Shown here: piece by piece, positions 38,648 through 46,300 of the stretch
Layout: each line of letters begins with the position of its first letter
How positions within the stretch are numbered: the first letter of the stretch is position 1
Source: Nocardia alni
GTDB taxonomy: Bacteria > Actinomycetota > Actinomycetes > Mycobacteriales > Mycobacteriaceae
Direction of reading: 5' to 3'
DNA length: 52,896 nucleotides
Assembly: GCF_019038435.1 (NCBI RefSeq)
Contig: NZ_JAGPOX010000064.1
Span: 1-52,896 of the forward strand
Translations under genes and position numbers: made by a program
The notes under the pieces: generated by a model
Told to the model about the DNA's origin: nothing
The model's database searches: none
Seen by the model: the letters and a program-made list of their open reading frames with translations, nothing else

Positions 38648-39223
38648 ATGACGCAAGACGGAGATCTCGACGGCGTGGTCCGCAAGCGGATCAGGGGCCT
38701 GCGGTTGGCGCGCGGGTGGTCCCTGGACGATCTGGCGGCCCGCTGCTATCTGAGCCCGTCCACGCTCAGCCGCATCGAGACCGGTCACCGCCGCATCGCC
38801 CTGGACCAGCTCGCGCCCATCGCCCGCGCGCTGGGCACCACACTCGATCAGCTGGTCGAATCGGTCACCGACGAGGATGTGGTGATCCGTCCGCAGCGCG
38901 ATACCTCGCGCGGGGTCACTACCTGGTTGCTCACCCGCGATTCGGGCCCGCGTGGCGTCACCGTGGCCAAGATGCGGATGACCAGACCGCCAGGCGGTGA
39001 GCAGCGGGTGCATCCGGGGAGGGACTGGTTCACGGTCTTGTCGGGCGTGGTCGAATTATGGTTGGGTGATCGACGAATTCGCGTCGAGACCGGGCAGGCT
39101 GCCGAGTTCTCGTGCATGATTCCGCACGCCTTCGGCGCCCTGGAGGCCCCGGCCGAGATGCTGTGTATATTCGATCATGAGGGTCAGCGCACGCATTTAC
39201 ATCCGGATCGAGTCGATGATTAG
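38648..39223 (+). CDS. XRE-cupin transcriptional regulator
   Basis: 191 aa. An XRE helix-turn-helix (LARGWSLDDLAARCYLSPSTLSRIETGHRRI) is followed by a cupin domain with HPGRDWFTVLSGVVELWLGDRRI and FSCMIPHAFGA. This two-domain type senses small ligands through the cupin. It probably controls the divergent methyltransferase gene and itself. The message looks leaderless. No operon partner downstream is evident. Confidence 0.87.
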   Translation: MTQDGDLDGVVRKRIRGLRLARGWSLDDLAARCYLSPSTLSRIETGHRRIALDQLAPIARALGTTLDQLVESVTDEDVVIRPQRDTSRGVTTWLLTRDSGPRGVTVAKMRMTRPPGGEQRVHPGRDWFTVLSGVVELWLGDRRIRVETGQAAEFSCMIPHAFGALEAPAEMLCIFDHEGQRTHLHPDRVDD

Positions 39224-39355
39224 CCGCTCGACATCCGGGTAACCAAGAGTTGGCTGACCCTCGGATTTTGCGCACCGAAATCCCCGTGCGGCCCAGCCGC
39301 ACCACCGGCATCGCTTATCGATTACTCGCAGCACCGTAGCTGAGGAGGTCATATC

Positions 39356-39403
39356 GTGAGTAGCTCGCCCTTTTCGCACGTGCGCGCCGAGGTGCGGGGA
39401 TGA
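39356..39403 (+). CDS. 15-aa leader ORF coupled to the glucosidase gene
   Basis: A GTG at 39356 follows GAGGAGGT at seven bases, the best ribosome site in this area, and opens a 15-codon frame whose stop overlaps the next ATG as ATGA. The main gene has no ribosome site of its own. The peptide (VSSSPFSHVRAEVRG) need not have a function; its translation would deliver ribosomes to the glucosidase start. Confidence 0.55.
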   Translation: MSSSPFSHVRAEVRG

Positions 39404-41610
39404 CCGCTGCCGCGTCGCAGACATTCGCCGCGGGGCCTCCGATCGAGATGGGTGGACAGCCGACGATCACGCTGGTCGAGGCGAAGACCTTCTGCCTGTC
39501 CGATCCGCTGGGTGATATTCAGCCGGGTTCCGCGCAGGGGCTGTTCTATCGCGATGCGCGGGTGATCTCGCGGTGGGAGCTGCGGGTGGAGGGGCAGCAC
39601 ATGGAACGGCTCAGCGCGTCGACCCCGGAGGCATTCACGGCGCGGTTCGTGCTGCGTGTGCCGCCGCGGCAGGGCGTGGCCGACAGCACCCTGCTGGTGG
39701 TGCGCGACCGGGTGCTCGGCGAGGGGCTGAGCGAGACGATCACGGTCCACAACCTCGGCCACGAGGACACCGCGCTGGGGCTGACGTTGCACGCGGAGGC
39801 CGATTTCGCCGACCTGTTCGCGGTCAAGTCCGGGCTCGGTCATGGTGGCGGCGGCGAGGTCACCGCGAGCGGAGCGGAACTGCGCTTCACCGACCACGCC
39901 GATCCTGGTCGCGGCATAATCGTCAGTGCCACAGGCGATCCCGTGGCCCTGCGCGGCGCGCTGAGCTGGCGGATAGTGGTACCCGCGCACGATCACTGGT
40001 CCACTCAGGTGCGCGCCCAGCCGGTCGCCGGGCATCGGCGCGCGTCGGCGGTCCGCGATGATCGCGATCCCGGTGGCCGGATGACGGCGTGGCGTGCTAC
40101 CGCGACCTCTCTGACCTGTACCGATCCCGGAATGACGCATATCCTGCGGAATACCGAGAACGATCTGGGCGCATTGCGCATCGATGAGGGCGATGGCAGG
40201 TCCGCGTACGTCGCCGCCGGCGCGCCCTGGTTCATGACGCTGTTCGGCCGCGACAGCCTGCTCACCTCGTGGATGGCACTGCCGCTGGATTCCACGCTGG
40301 GTCTGGGCACGCTGCGGCAATTGGCGAAACTCCAAGGCAAGACGGTGAATCCGATCACCGAGGAGGAGCCGGGACGGATCATGCACGAGATGCGCCGCGG
40401 CACCGCAGGTGAGCTCGGCGGCTGCGTGCACTATGGATCCGTCGACGCCACACCGCTTTTCGTCATGCTGCTGGCCGAATGCCGGCGCTGGGGCGCCGAC
40501 GAGTCCGCGGTGCGCGCGCTCGTTCCGGCCGCCGACGCCGCGCTGGACTGGATCGACCACTTCGGCGACGGTGACAGAGACGGTTTCGTGGAGTACCGCC
40601 GCAAAACCGATCGGGGACCGCTCAATCAGGGCTGGAAGGACAGTACGGAGGCGATCACCGACGCGCTCGGGCGAGTCGCCGAGCCGCCCATCGCGCTGTG
40701 CGAGGTACAGGGCTACGTTTATGCCGCGTGGCTCGCGCGCGCAGAGCTGGCCGTGGCATGCGGCGATCTGCACACCGCCGACCGGGCGACGCGCAAGGCG
40801 CGTCAGCTGAAACAGCGCTTCGACCAAGCCTTTTGGCTGCCCGACCAGGGCCGGTACGCGCTCGCGCTGGATCACCGCAAACGCCCCGTGGACGGGTTGA
40901 CGAGCAATATCGGCCACTGCCTGTGGACCGGCATCGTGCCGGACGAGCGCGCCGCACAGGTGATCGAACATCTCGCGGATCCGCAGTTGGACAGCGGATT
41001 CGGGTTGCGCACCCAGTCCTCGCGGATGGTCGGTTACAACCCGATGAGTTATCACAACGGGTCGGTCTGGCCGCACGACACCGCTCTGGCGGTGGCCGGG
41101 CTGATGCGGTATCAGCATGTGCCGGGCGCTCGTGAGTTGGCCGAACGCCTGGCCGAGGGGCTGATCGACGCGGCGCTGCATTTTCAGGGGCGACTGCCGG
41201 AGTTGTTCTGTGGCTTTCCCCGTGAGCGTTTCGGCTCGCCGGTGCCCTATCTCACCGCGTGTTCCCCGTCGGCGTGGGCCAGTGCCGCGCCGCTGATGCT
41301 GATCCGGTCGTTCCTGGACCTGTCCCCGGACGTCCCCAGCCGGATGCTGCACCTGGACCCGCACCTACCCCAGCGCTGGGGTCGATTGCGGCTGAACGAC
41401 CTGCGCTTGGGGCCGATCACCGTCACCGTAGAGGCCGAGGGTGACACGATGCGGGTCGAGGGCCTGCCCGCGAACTGGACGTTGAACGGGGAGCCTTCCG
41501 ATGCCGCGGAATTGGATCCCGCGCGCATGAGCATCGCCATCGATCGGCGAGAGCCGGTGGATGCGCTGAGCGTCGGGTCCGATGGCAGCCACGGTACGAA
41601 GGGTGACTGA
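39400..41610 (+). CDS. Glycogen-debranching-type glucosidase (amylo-alpha-1,6-glucosidase/MGH1-like)
   Basis: 736 aa. The N-terminal beta domain has TFCLSDPLGDI and GLFYRDARVISRWEL, typical of the bacterial debranching-enzyme N-terminal domain. The C-terminal (alpha/alpha)6 barrel contains WFMTLFGRDSLLTSWM, GWKDSTEAI and NPMSYHNGSVWPHDTA. The GRDS and W-P-H-D regions carry the probable acidic catalytic residues. The family trims alpha-glucosidic bonds in glycogen, trehalose or sucrose-like substrates; the exact one is unknown. No other sugar gene lies nearby. Translation starts by coupling with a 15-aa leader ORF. A long minus-strand frame across it is a codon shadow. Confidence 0.82.
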   Translation: MTAAASQTFAAGPPIEMGGQPTITLVEAKTFCLSDPLGDIQPGSAQGLFYRDARVISRWELRVEGQHMERLSASTPEAFTARFVLRVPPRQGVADSTLLVVRDRVLGEGLSETITVHNLGHEDTALGLTLHAEADFADLFAVKSGLGHGGGGEVTASGAELRFTDHADPGRGIIVSATGDPVALRGALSWRIVVPAHDHWSTQVRAQPVAGHRRASAVRDDRDPGGRMTAWRATATSLTCTDPGMTHILRNTENDLGALRIDEGDGRSAYVAAGAPWFMTLFGRDSLLTSWMALPLDSTLGLGTLRQLAKLQGKTVNPITEEEPGRIMHEMRRGTAGELGGCVHYGSVDATPLFVMLLAECRRWGADESAVRALVPAADAALDWIDHFGDGDRDGFVEYRRKTDRGPLNQGWKDSTEAITDALGRVAEPPIALCEVQGYVYAAWLARAELAVACGDLHTADRATRKARQLKQRFDQAFWLPDQGRYALALDHRKRPVDGLTSNIGHCLWTGIVPDERAAQVIEHLADPQLDSGFGLRTQSSRMVGYNPMSYHNGSVWPHDTALAVAGLMRYQHVPGARELAERLAEGLIDAALHFQGRLPELFCGFPRERFGSPVPYLTACSPSAWASAAPLMLIRSFLDLSPDVPSRMLHLDPHLPQRWGRLRLNDLRLGPITVTVEAEGDTMRVEGLPANWTLNGEPSDAAELDPARMSIAIDRREPVDALSVGSDGSHGTKGD

Positions 41611-41654
41611 GCAACGCGCGTGGTGATCGAGCGGCAGGGTGCGGATATGCACTC

Positions 41655-41684
41655 GGGGCCCGTGATCCGCGGATCACGGACCCC
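41655..41684 (+). terminator. Palindromic hairpin after the glucosidase gene
   Basis: CCGTGATCCG directly abuts its complement CGGATCACGG, and after one mismatch GGGG pairs with CCCC. It lies about 45 bases after the stop codon. There is no T-tract, so it is a hairpin-type terminator or cruciform only by position. Confidence 0.5.
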
Positions 41685-41863
41685 GCCAGTGTGGACGTCG
41701 GGGTATCAGTCGACGGCTGGGATCGGCTCCGGGATGGATACGCCGAGAGTTTCCGCGGCTGTCCGCAATTCGTTCCAGACCTTCGGCGCCACCGGGATGC
41801 CCTGAGCGGCACGGGATTCGGGGGTGACGGCGCTGGATTCGCCAGGGCGGTGGATGTCGATGT

Positions 41864-42090
41864 CGGGGTGATGGCCAGCACCATGCCGAGCGGCTCACGC
41901 TGGCATCCGGCGTGGGTGCCGGGCCGGGCGTCGTGCAGCAGCGTGCCGTAGCCGTCGCGGGCGATGCCACGGTAGTAATCCAGGAAGTTCGCGGCCTCGC
42001 CGCCCTCGCCTCGCGCCTCGGCCAGGGTCTTGCCGTTCTCACCGACTACCACAGGAACGATGTCCTCGGCGCGTTCACGCAGCAGCGCGG
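41864..42090 (-). pseudogene. Fragment of an aldehyde dehydrogenase gene
   Basis: On the minus strand the frame reads LLRERAEDIVPV, then VVGENGKTLAEARGEGGEAANFLDYYRG and ends near EPLGMVLAITP. This is the GabD-like aldehyde dehydrogenase segment with ENGKxLAEARGE and P.G.VxAITP. Only about 75 of some 480 residues remain; the catalytic Cys and the cofactor half are gone. Downstream on the minus strand (41690-41860) the sequence has lost any recognisable frame. The fragment faces a broken monooxygenase gene on the opposite strand. Confidence 0.65.
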
Positions 42091-42091
42091 C

Positions 42092-42310
42092 CGGAGTTAC
42101 GCCGTAATCGCCCGATACGAGTGCGCGCCGGCCGATGCCGAGATAATCCGCGCGGCGCTACTGGCCATGCGTGAGCATACCCACGAACGCTATGTGGACA
42201 AGTCGGCTTTCGAGGCGCACAAAAGCTCGGAGCATTTCGTGGAACATATTGTCGAAACGGTATTTCCGTGCCTCACCGGCCGAACGGTGATGTTCGCCGG
42301 GGAACTGTAG
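42092..42310 (+). pseudogene. Remnant of an antibiotic-biosynthesis-monooxygenase (quinol monooxygenase) gene
   Basis: The plus-strand frame reads SYAVIARYECAPADAEIIRAAL, then LAMREHTHERYVDKSAFEAH, then SEHFVEHIV. This is the ABM fold used by small YgiN-like monooxygenases, but about 20-25 residues seem to be deleted between EHTH and the RYVDKSAF segment. No start codon with ribosome site is present before SYAVIARYE: the frame runs in from sequence antisense to the aldehyde dehydrogenase remnant. It probably no longer encodes a working enzyme. Confidence 0.6.
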
Positions 42311-42312
42311 GT

Positions 42313-42966
42313 CTACACCGTCCGCACGGCCACGGTGACGCCATCGGCGGCGGCGGTGGGTAGGTAATCGTCACTGGTGCGCAGATAGTCGAGCAGTTCC
42401 GGGCTGCGATCGGAATTGTCGACGACGATGAGCGCGGTGGGCGACAGATTCGGCTCGACCAGCTTCACGATCTCGAGATACATCTCCTTGGCGCCGTCCA
42501 GGAACAGGATGTCGACCTGGTCGGGCAGGTCGCGGGCGAGTGTTTCGCGCGCGTCGCCGTCGCGGATCTCCACCAGGTCGCCCAGGCCGGCCTCGGCGAG
42601 CGATGCGCGTGCGGCGGCGGCCTTGGTCGGCTCGTATTCGCTGCCGATCACCCGGCCGCCGCCGTTGTCGCGCAGGCCCGCGGCCAGGCACAGCGTGGAG
42701 ACTCCGAAGGACGTACCGAATTCGACGATCGCGCGGGCTCGGCTGGTGCGGGTGAGGATGTACAGCAGCCTGCTGGTGTCGGGGCGTACCGCCATGTACA
42801 GATCCTTTGCGGCGGCGAAGAATTCGCGGGAGTTGTTGACGTCGGGCCGCTGCTCGGGGGCCGTGGCGTCCATGCGCTCGGAGAACTCGCGGTGGCTGCG
42901 CTCGGCATTCTCGTACAGCCGTGCCAGTACGTCGGCGGCCGGGGAGCTGGTGAACGTGTTCGTCAT
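42313..42966 (-). CDS. Class I O-methyltransferase (COG4122-like)
   Basis: 217 aa from the ATG at 42966, with AGGA eight bases upstream. The SAM-binding region IVEFGTSFGVSTLCLAAGL, IGSEYEPTKAAAARASL and the metal/catalytic DILFLDGAKEMYLEIVKLVEP, then LIVVDNSD match the caffeoyl-CoA/catechol O-methyltransferase group. Substrate is unknown; aromatic catechols are plausible. It is alone on the minus strand. Its region upstream carries two copies of an 11-base repeat. Confidence 0.82.
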   Translation of the reverse strand: MTNTFTSSPAADVLARLYENAERSHREFSERMDATAPEQRPDVNNSREFFAAAKDLYMAVRPDTSRLLYILTRTSRARAIVEFGTSFGVSTLCLAAGLRDNGGGRVIGSEYEPTKAAAARASLAEAGLGDLVEIRDGDARETLARDLPDQVDILFLDGAKEMYLEIVKLVEPNLSPTALIVVDNSDRSPELLDYLRTSDDYLPTAAADGVTVAVRTV

Positions 42967-43017
42967 ATCGGATCCTTGTCGTCCAGGTCGGCTGGGGACA
43001 CGCGTGCCACCGGCCAA

Positions 43018-43394
43018 CGATAGGCAGTCGCGGTACCGCGCGCCAGCGGCCGACGTGCGCGCGGCGAGCGCGGTGCGGAGCCGGGTGGATTCTCGGCAGT
43101 TCGTCTATGGAATGATGAGAGAATCTCGATGACGAAAGAATCTCGATGGCAAGAGAATTTCGTCGGCTGGAATTCGGGGTAGTGAGAAGTCGTCTCTCTG
43201 ACGGCGAAAAATGGCCCGCATCCGACGCGATACGTCGCAAAGGTCCGCTTTGCATATGACCTGCATCACAGAAGGGTGTTCTGAGCAGCGCCTTCAATGT
43301 AGGTAATATTGGAGGCGGATAACTCTGATGGCAGATACGTCGCGGCATATCTTTTCGGCCCGGCTTTCGGAGTGAACAATCCGAAAGGAGTCGC
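43018..43394. promoter_or_regulatory. Divergent intergenic region with repeated GAATCTCGATG
   Basis: GAATCTCGATG occurs at 43121-43131 and 43138-43148. GACGAAA and TTTCGTC, an inverted pair, flank the second copy. These are candidate operators between the methyltransferase (leftward) and SRPBCC gene (rightward). The remaining bases up to 43394 show AT-richer promoter-like sequence (43290-43330) but no gene; frames here are shadows. Confidence 0.45.
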
Positions 43395-43913
43395 ATGAGC
43401 GAAATCATCTGGCCGGAACGATTTACCCCCGGCAGGACCGACTACTTCGTGTCCAACGAAATCATCGCGTCGGGCCTGAGTGCGGAGCGGGTATGGCCGT
43501 ACCTGGCGAATGTCGCCGCGTGGCCGACCTACTACGACCGCGTCACCGACCTTGGTTTCCCCGACGACTGCCGCCAACTGCTACCGGGTCTGCGCTTCCG
43601 CTTCGGCATGTTCGGCTGGCCGCCGATGGAGGTGCAGGTGGCCGAGTACGAGATGCCGGTCTCCGGGCTGCCCGGCCGTCTGGCCTGGCGGGCGTGGCAG
43701 GACGGATGCCCCGAGGAGGCGCTGGATGTCTACCATGCCTGGCTGTTGGAGGACCTGCCCGGCGGACGGGTGCGCATCCTCACCCAGGTCTCTCAGATCG
43801 GCATCCCCGCAGCGGGATTCGCCCGCATGCGGCCCGATCCGCTGCTCCTGGGCAACCAGGAATGGCTGGACAATCTGGTCCGTATCGCAGCCGCGGAGAT
43901 GGCGTGCGCCTGA
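43395..43913 (+). CDS. SRPBCC-domain protein
   Basis: 172 aa with an excellent ribosome site (AAAGGAG, five bases). TDYFVSNEIIASGLSAERVWPYLANVAAWPTYYD is the start of a START-like fold (about residues 15-49), continuing with FRFGMFGWPPMEVQVAEY and DVYHAWLLEDLPGGRVRILTQVSQIG. Such proteins bind lipids or aromatic ligands, or act as cyclases. It precedes a decayed methyltransferase gene, so it may be the survivor of a former cluster. Confidence 0.8.
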   Translation: MSEIIWPERFTPGRTDYFVSNEIIASGLSAERVWPYLANVAAWPTYYDRVTDLGFPDDCRQLLPGLRFRFGMFGWPPMEVQVAEYEMPVSGLPGRLAWRAWQDGCPEEALDVYHAWLLEDLPGGRVRILTQVSQIGIPAAGFARMRPDPLLLGNQEWLDNLVRIAAAEMACA

Positions 43914-43934
43914 GCTGGAGTTCGTTACCCGGCA

Positions 43935-44401
43935 CATGCGGGCGATCGTCTCGACATGGATCAGCTTGTGGCGCTGGCTGTCCGGCATGATGCCGCACCG
44001 GCCCGCGATATCGGAGAAGCCGCGGCTGGGGCTCACCGCGATGTCGTCGATATCCTTCATGCCCGCGGCGACATCCATGCGGCTCATGATCTCGTCGACG
44101 TCCTCTAGCTCCGGTACTTCGGGGTCCACCACGCCCAGTGACACATCTTGGTCGGCGGGCACCGCGCGCAGCAGGTCCCCCCTCGGCGTCGAGGTGCCCG
44201 CGCAGTAGGGCAGGACCCACCGGTCCACCGGCAGTTCGGCGAAGGCCGTTCTGCGGCGGCCTTGTCGACAATCTTGACGGCCCGATGCGTCGGATTTAGG
44301 CCGATGCGAACGTCTTTCGGCCGGGAATCCAGGCCCACCGCCCGGCCGTCGATCGCGATCGCCTGCTCCAGGGGCAGCGCATCCGCGCCCGGGCGAACAG
44401 C
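43935..44401 (-). pseudogene. Frameshifted, truncated MetE/UROD-type methyltransferase gene
   Basis: Two minus-strand frames join to make one family member: DVRIGLNPTHRAVKIVDKAAAE (about 44249-44310 part) and then, after a frame change near 44245, FAELPVDRWVLPYCAG, VSLGVVDPEVPELEDVDEI and AVSPSRGFSD to KLIHVETIARM. This is the C-terminal half of cobalamin-independent methionine-synthase-like proteins, whose motif would read SPxCGF; here Cys is Arg. N-terminal sequence and start are missing. It is almost surely inactive. Confidence 0.6.
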
Positions 44402-44539
44402 CGCCTCGCCGGTGAGCGGGGCGTTCGTGGTCGCGGCCGTCCCGAGCAGCGCTCGGTGTGCTGACCATCCGTGTCCGCCGCTGTGGCACGCCTGCGACCT
44501 GCGTTGATGAGACGTCTGGCGAATTGTTGGCATAATCCT

Positions 44540-44555
44540 TGACAATTAGTTGTCA
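44540..44555. promoter_or_regulatory. Operator of the GntR regulator
   Basis: TGACAA and TTGTCA are perfect inverted halves around TTAG, ending on the first base of the regulator start codon. A CATAAT -10-like box lies just upstream at 44531-44536. A palindrome of this size between the -10 box and the start fits autorepression by a FadR-class GntR protein. Confidence 0.65.
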
Positions 44556-45250
44556 TGCCTATCGCCAGGACGGTGTCAGTGTCGGAGAGCGCAGTGTCGC
44601 AGAGCAGTGGGCTCGAACGCGGAACGCAGGGAAAAGCCATCGCGGTGGAACGGCTGCGCCAGGCCATCGCACAGGGTGAGGTCGCGCCCGGGCAGCGGCT
44701 GGTCGAGGCCGAACTGGTCGAGCAGTTCGAGGTGACGCGCGGCAGCGTACGGGCCGCGATCGACGAGCTGGTGGCCGAGGGTCTGATCGAGCGCATCCAC
44801 AATCGCGGGGCACGGGTGCGCACGGTGTCGACCGAGCAGGCGGTGGAGATTCTCGAATGCCGCAAGGTGCTCGAGGGGCTGATCGCGGCCAAGGCCGCCA
44901 CGCGGGTGACCCCGGCCGATATCGAGCGGCTGCACGCGCATACCGAGCAGCTCACGGCGTCGGTCCGGGACGGCGAGCCGATGAAGTATTCGACCCTCAA
45001 CCACGAGCTGCACGCGATGCTGCGGGAGATCGCCGGTCAGCAGACCGCCGCCGACCTGATCGGGCGGCTCAACGCGCAGATCGTGCGGCATCAGTTCCAG
45101 CTGTCCCTGCGGCCGGGCCGCCCGCAGGTCTCCCTGGGCGAGCATCTGGCCATCGCGGAAGCGGTGATCGCGGGCGACGCGGAGGGCGCCGAGCAGGCCA
45201 TGCGCGATCATCTCGACAGTGTCATCGCGGCGCTGACCGGCAGAGTGTAG
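44555..45250 (+). CDS. GntR-family regulator, FCD (FadR) subfamily
   Basis: 231 aa. The winged helix shows AIAVERLRQAIAQGEVAPGQRLVEAELVEQFEVTRGSVRAAIDELVAEGLIERI (about residues 28-81), the classic GntR pattern. The all-helical FCD ligand-binding domain follows (LECRKVLEGLIAAKAA, then NHELHAMLREIAGQ, then HLAIAEAVIAGDAEGAEQAM), with histidines that bind a metal and an acid ligand. It lies at the head of the aromatic catabolic genes on the same strand. It most likely represses them until a pathway acid binds. Confidence 0.9.
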   Translation: MPIARTVSVSESAVSQSSGLERGTQGKAIAVERLRQAIAQGEVAPGQRLVEAELVEQFEVTRGSVRAAIDELVAEGLIERIHNRGARVRTVSTEQAVEILECRKVLEGLIAAKAATRVTPADIERLHAHTEQLTASVRDGEPMKYSTLNHELHAMLREIAGQQTAADLIGRLNAQIVRHQFQLSLRPGRPQVSLGEHLAIAEAVIAGDAEGAEQAMRDHLDSVIAALTGRV

Positions 45251-45310
45251 ACCACGCTCGAGACATTGCCCCGACTCTGATTTATAGATGCTGATCAGGG
45301 TATATTCACT

Positions 45311-45332
45311 TTGTCAGCAGGATTGTTGACAT
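45311..45332. promoter_or_regulatory. Candidate GntR site before the catabolic operon
   Basis: TTGTCA (45311-45316) and TTGACA (45326-45331) share halves with the site in front of the regulator gene. A TATATT box at 45301-45306 lies immediately upstream, so the site would cover the transcription start. Arm spacing differs from the perfect site, so this is a weaker candidate. Confidence 0.4.
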
Positions 45333-45440
45333 TTCTGTCGCCAGCGACATACCGTCGATGACGGGCGTGTCGTCGAACACGTCCGCCAAGCCGTCGGCAC
45401 GGGCGGCGGAGTGACCGTGACAAGTGAGGTGAGGACGGCT

Positions 45441-45473
45441 ATGCCTGAGAACGTGACCGGCAGACGCTCATGA
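45441..45473 (+). CDS. 10-aa leader ORF coupled to the oxidoreductase gene
   Basis: An ATG at 45441, five bases after GAGGA, opens a ten-codon frame (MPENVTGRRS) whose stop overlaps the next start as ATGA. The oxidoreductase itself lacks a ribosome site. The arrangement is the same as in front of the glucosidase gene at 39356. Confidence 0.5.
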   Translation: MPENVTGRRS

Positions 45474-46300
45474 GCGCGCCGCTGCGGGTGGCGGTTCTCG
45501 GATTGGGCGAGGCCGGTGCGGAATTCGCCCGTGATCTGGTCGCGGCGGGCGCGGATGTGCGCGGGTACGACCCGAAAGCGGCCGCGCCCCAGGGCGTTCA
45601 GGTGCGGGTCAGCGATGCCGACGCCGTTCGTGACGCCGAGCTGGTGTTCAGCCTGACCACCGCGCACGAGGCCGAGTCGGCGCTGCGCGACGCCCTGCCC
45701 GCGTTGATGCCCGGCACGGTGTGGGCCGAGGCCAACACCGCGACACCGGCATCGAAGGTGCGGCTGGCCGACGAGGCAGCGGCGGCGGGCGTGGAGCTGG
45801 TCGATGTGGCGATCATGGCTCCGGTGCCGGGTAGGGGAATTCGCGTGCCCATGCAGGTATCCGGTCCGCCCGCAGCACGTTTCGCCGCCATGATGCGGCG
45901 GGTCGGGATTCGGGTAGAACAGACGCCCGGGCCCGTCGGCGTCGCCAGCTCGCGCAAGCTACTGCGCAGCGTCGTGTACAAGGGCGTCGCCGCCGCGGTG
46001 GTGGAGGCCCTTGCCGGTGCGGAGGCGGCGGGATGTGCGGACTGGTTCCGCGAGCATATCGCCGGGGAATTCGTGAGTTTCGACGCGGATACGCTCGAGC
46101 GGCTGATCACCGGCACCTACGCGCACGCGGCCCGGCGCACCGAGGAGATGGACGCCGCGGCCCGGCAACTGGCCGATCTCGGAGTGACGCCGCGAATCGC
46201 CTCCGCGACACGAGACGCGTTGCGCGCCATTGCTCTGGAAACCGCATCCGGTGGGGGAACGCAGCACGTGGGGACCGAATCTCTAGGAGAGCACCGATGA
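45470..46300 (+). CDS. NAD(P)-dependent oxidoreductase, 6-phosphogluconate/beta-hydroxyacid dehydrogenase type with DUF1932
   Basis: 276 aa. The N-terminal Rossmann domain begins VAVLGLGEAGAEFARDLVAAGADVRGYD, giving GxGxxG and the start of the cofactor loop. The C-terminal all-helical domain (SSRKLLRSVVYKGVAAAVVEAL, region 164-185) is of the DUF1932 type. It overlaps the aldolase gene by ATGA, so it is part of the pathway. It may reduce or oxidise a keto/hydroxy acid intermediate such as CHA-like compounds; the exact reaction is unknown. Confidence 0.78.
   Translation: MSAPLRVAVLGLGEAGAEFARDLVAAGADVRGYDPKAAAPQGVQVRVSDADAVRDAELVFSLTTAHEAESALRDALPALMPGTVWAEANTATPASKVRLADEAAAAGVELVDVAIMAPVPGRGIRVPMQVSGPPAARFAAMMRRVGIRVEQTPGPVGVASSRKLLRSVVYKGVAAAVVEALAGAEAAGCADWFREHIAGEFVSFDADTLERLITGTYAHAARRTEEMDAAARQLADLGVTPRIASATRDALRAIALETASGGGTQHVGTESLGEHR

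Noticed and set aside
39349..41364. 671-codon minus-strand open frame across the glucosidase gene
   Set aside because: It is antisense to a gene with clear family motifs, has no ribosome site and Arg/His/Gln-rich composition typical of GC-rich codon shadows.
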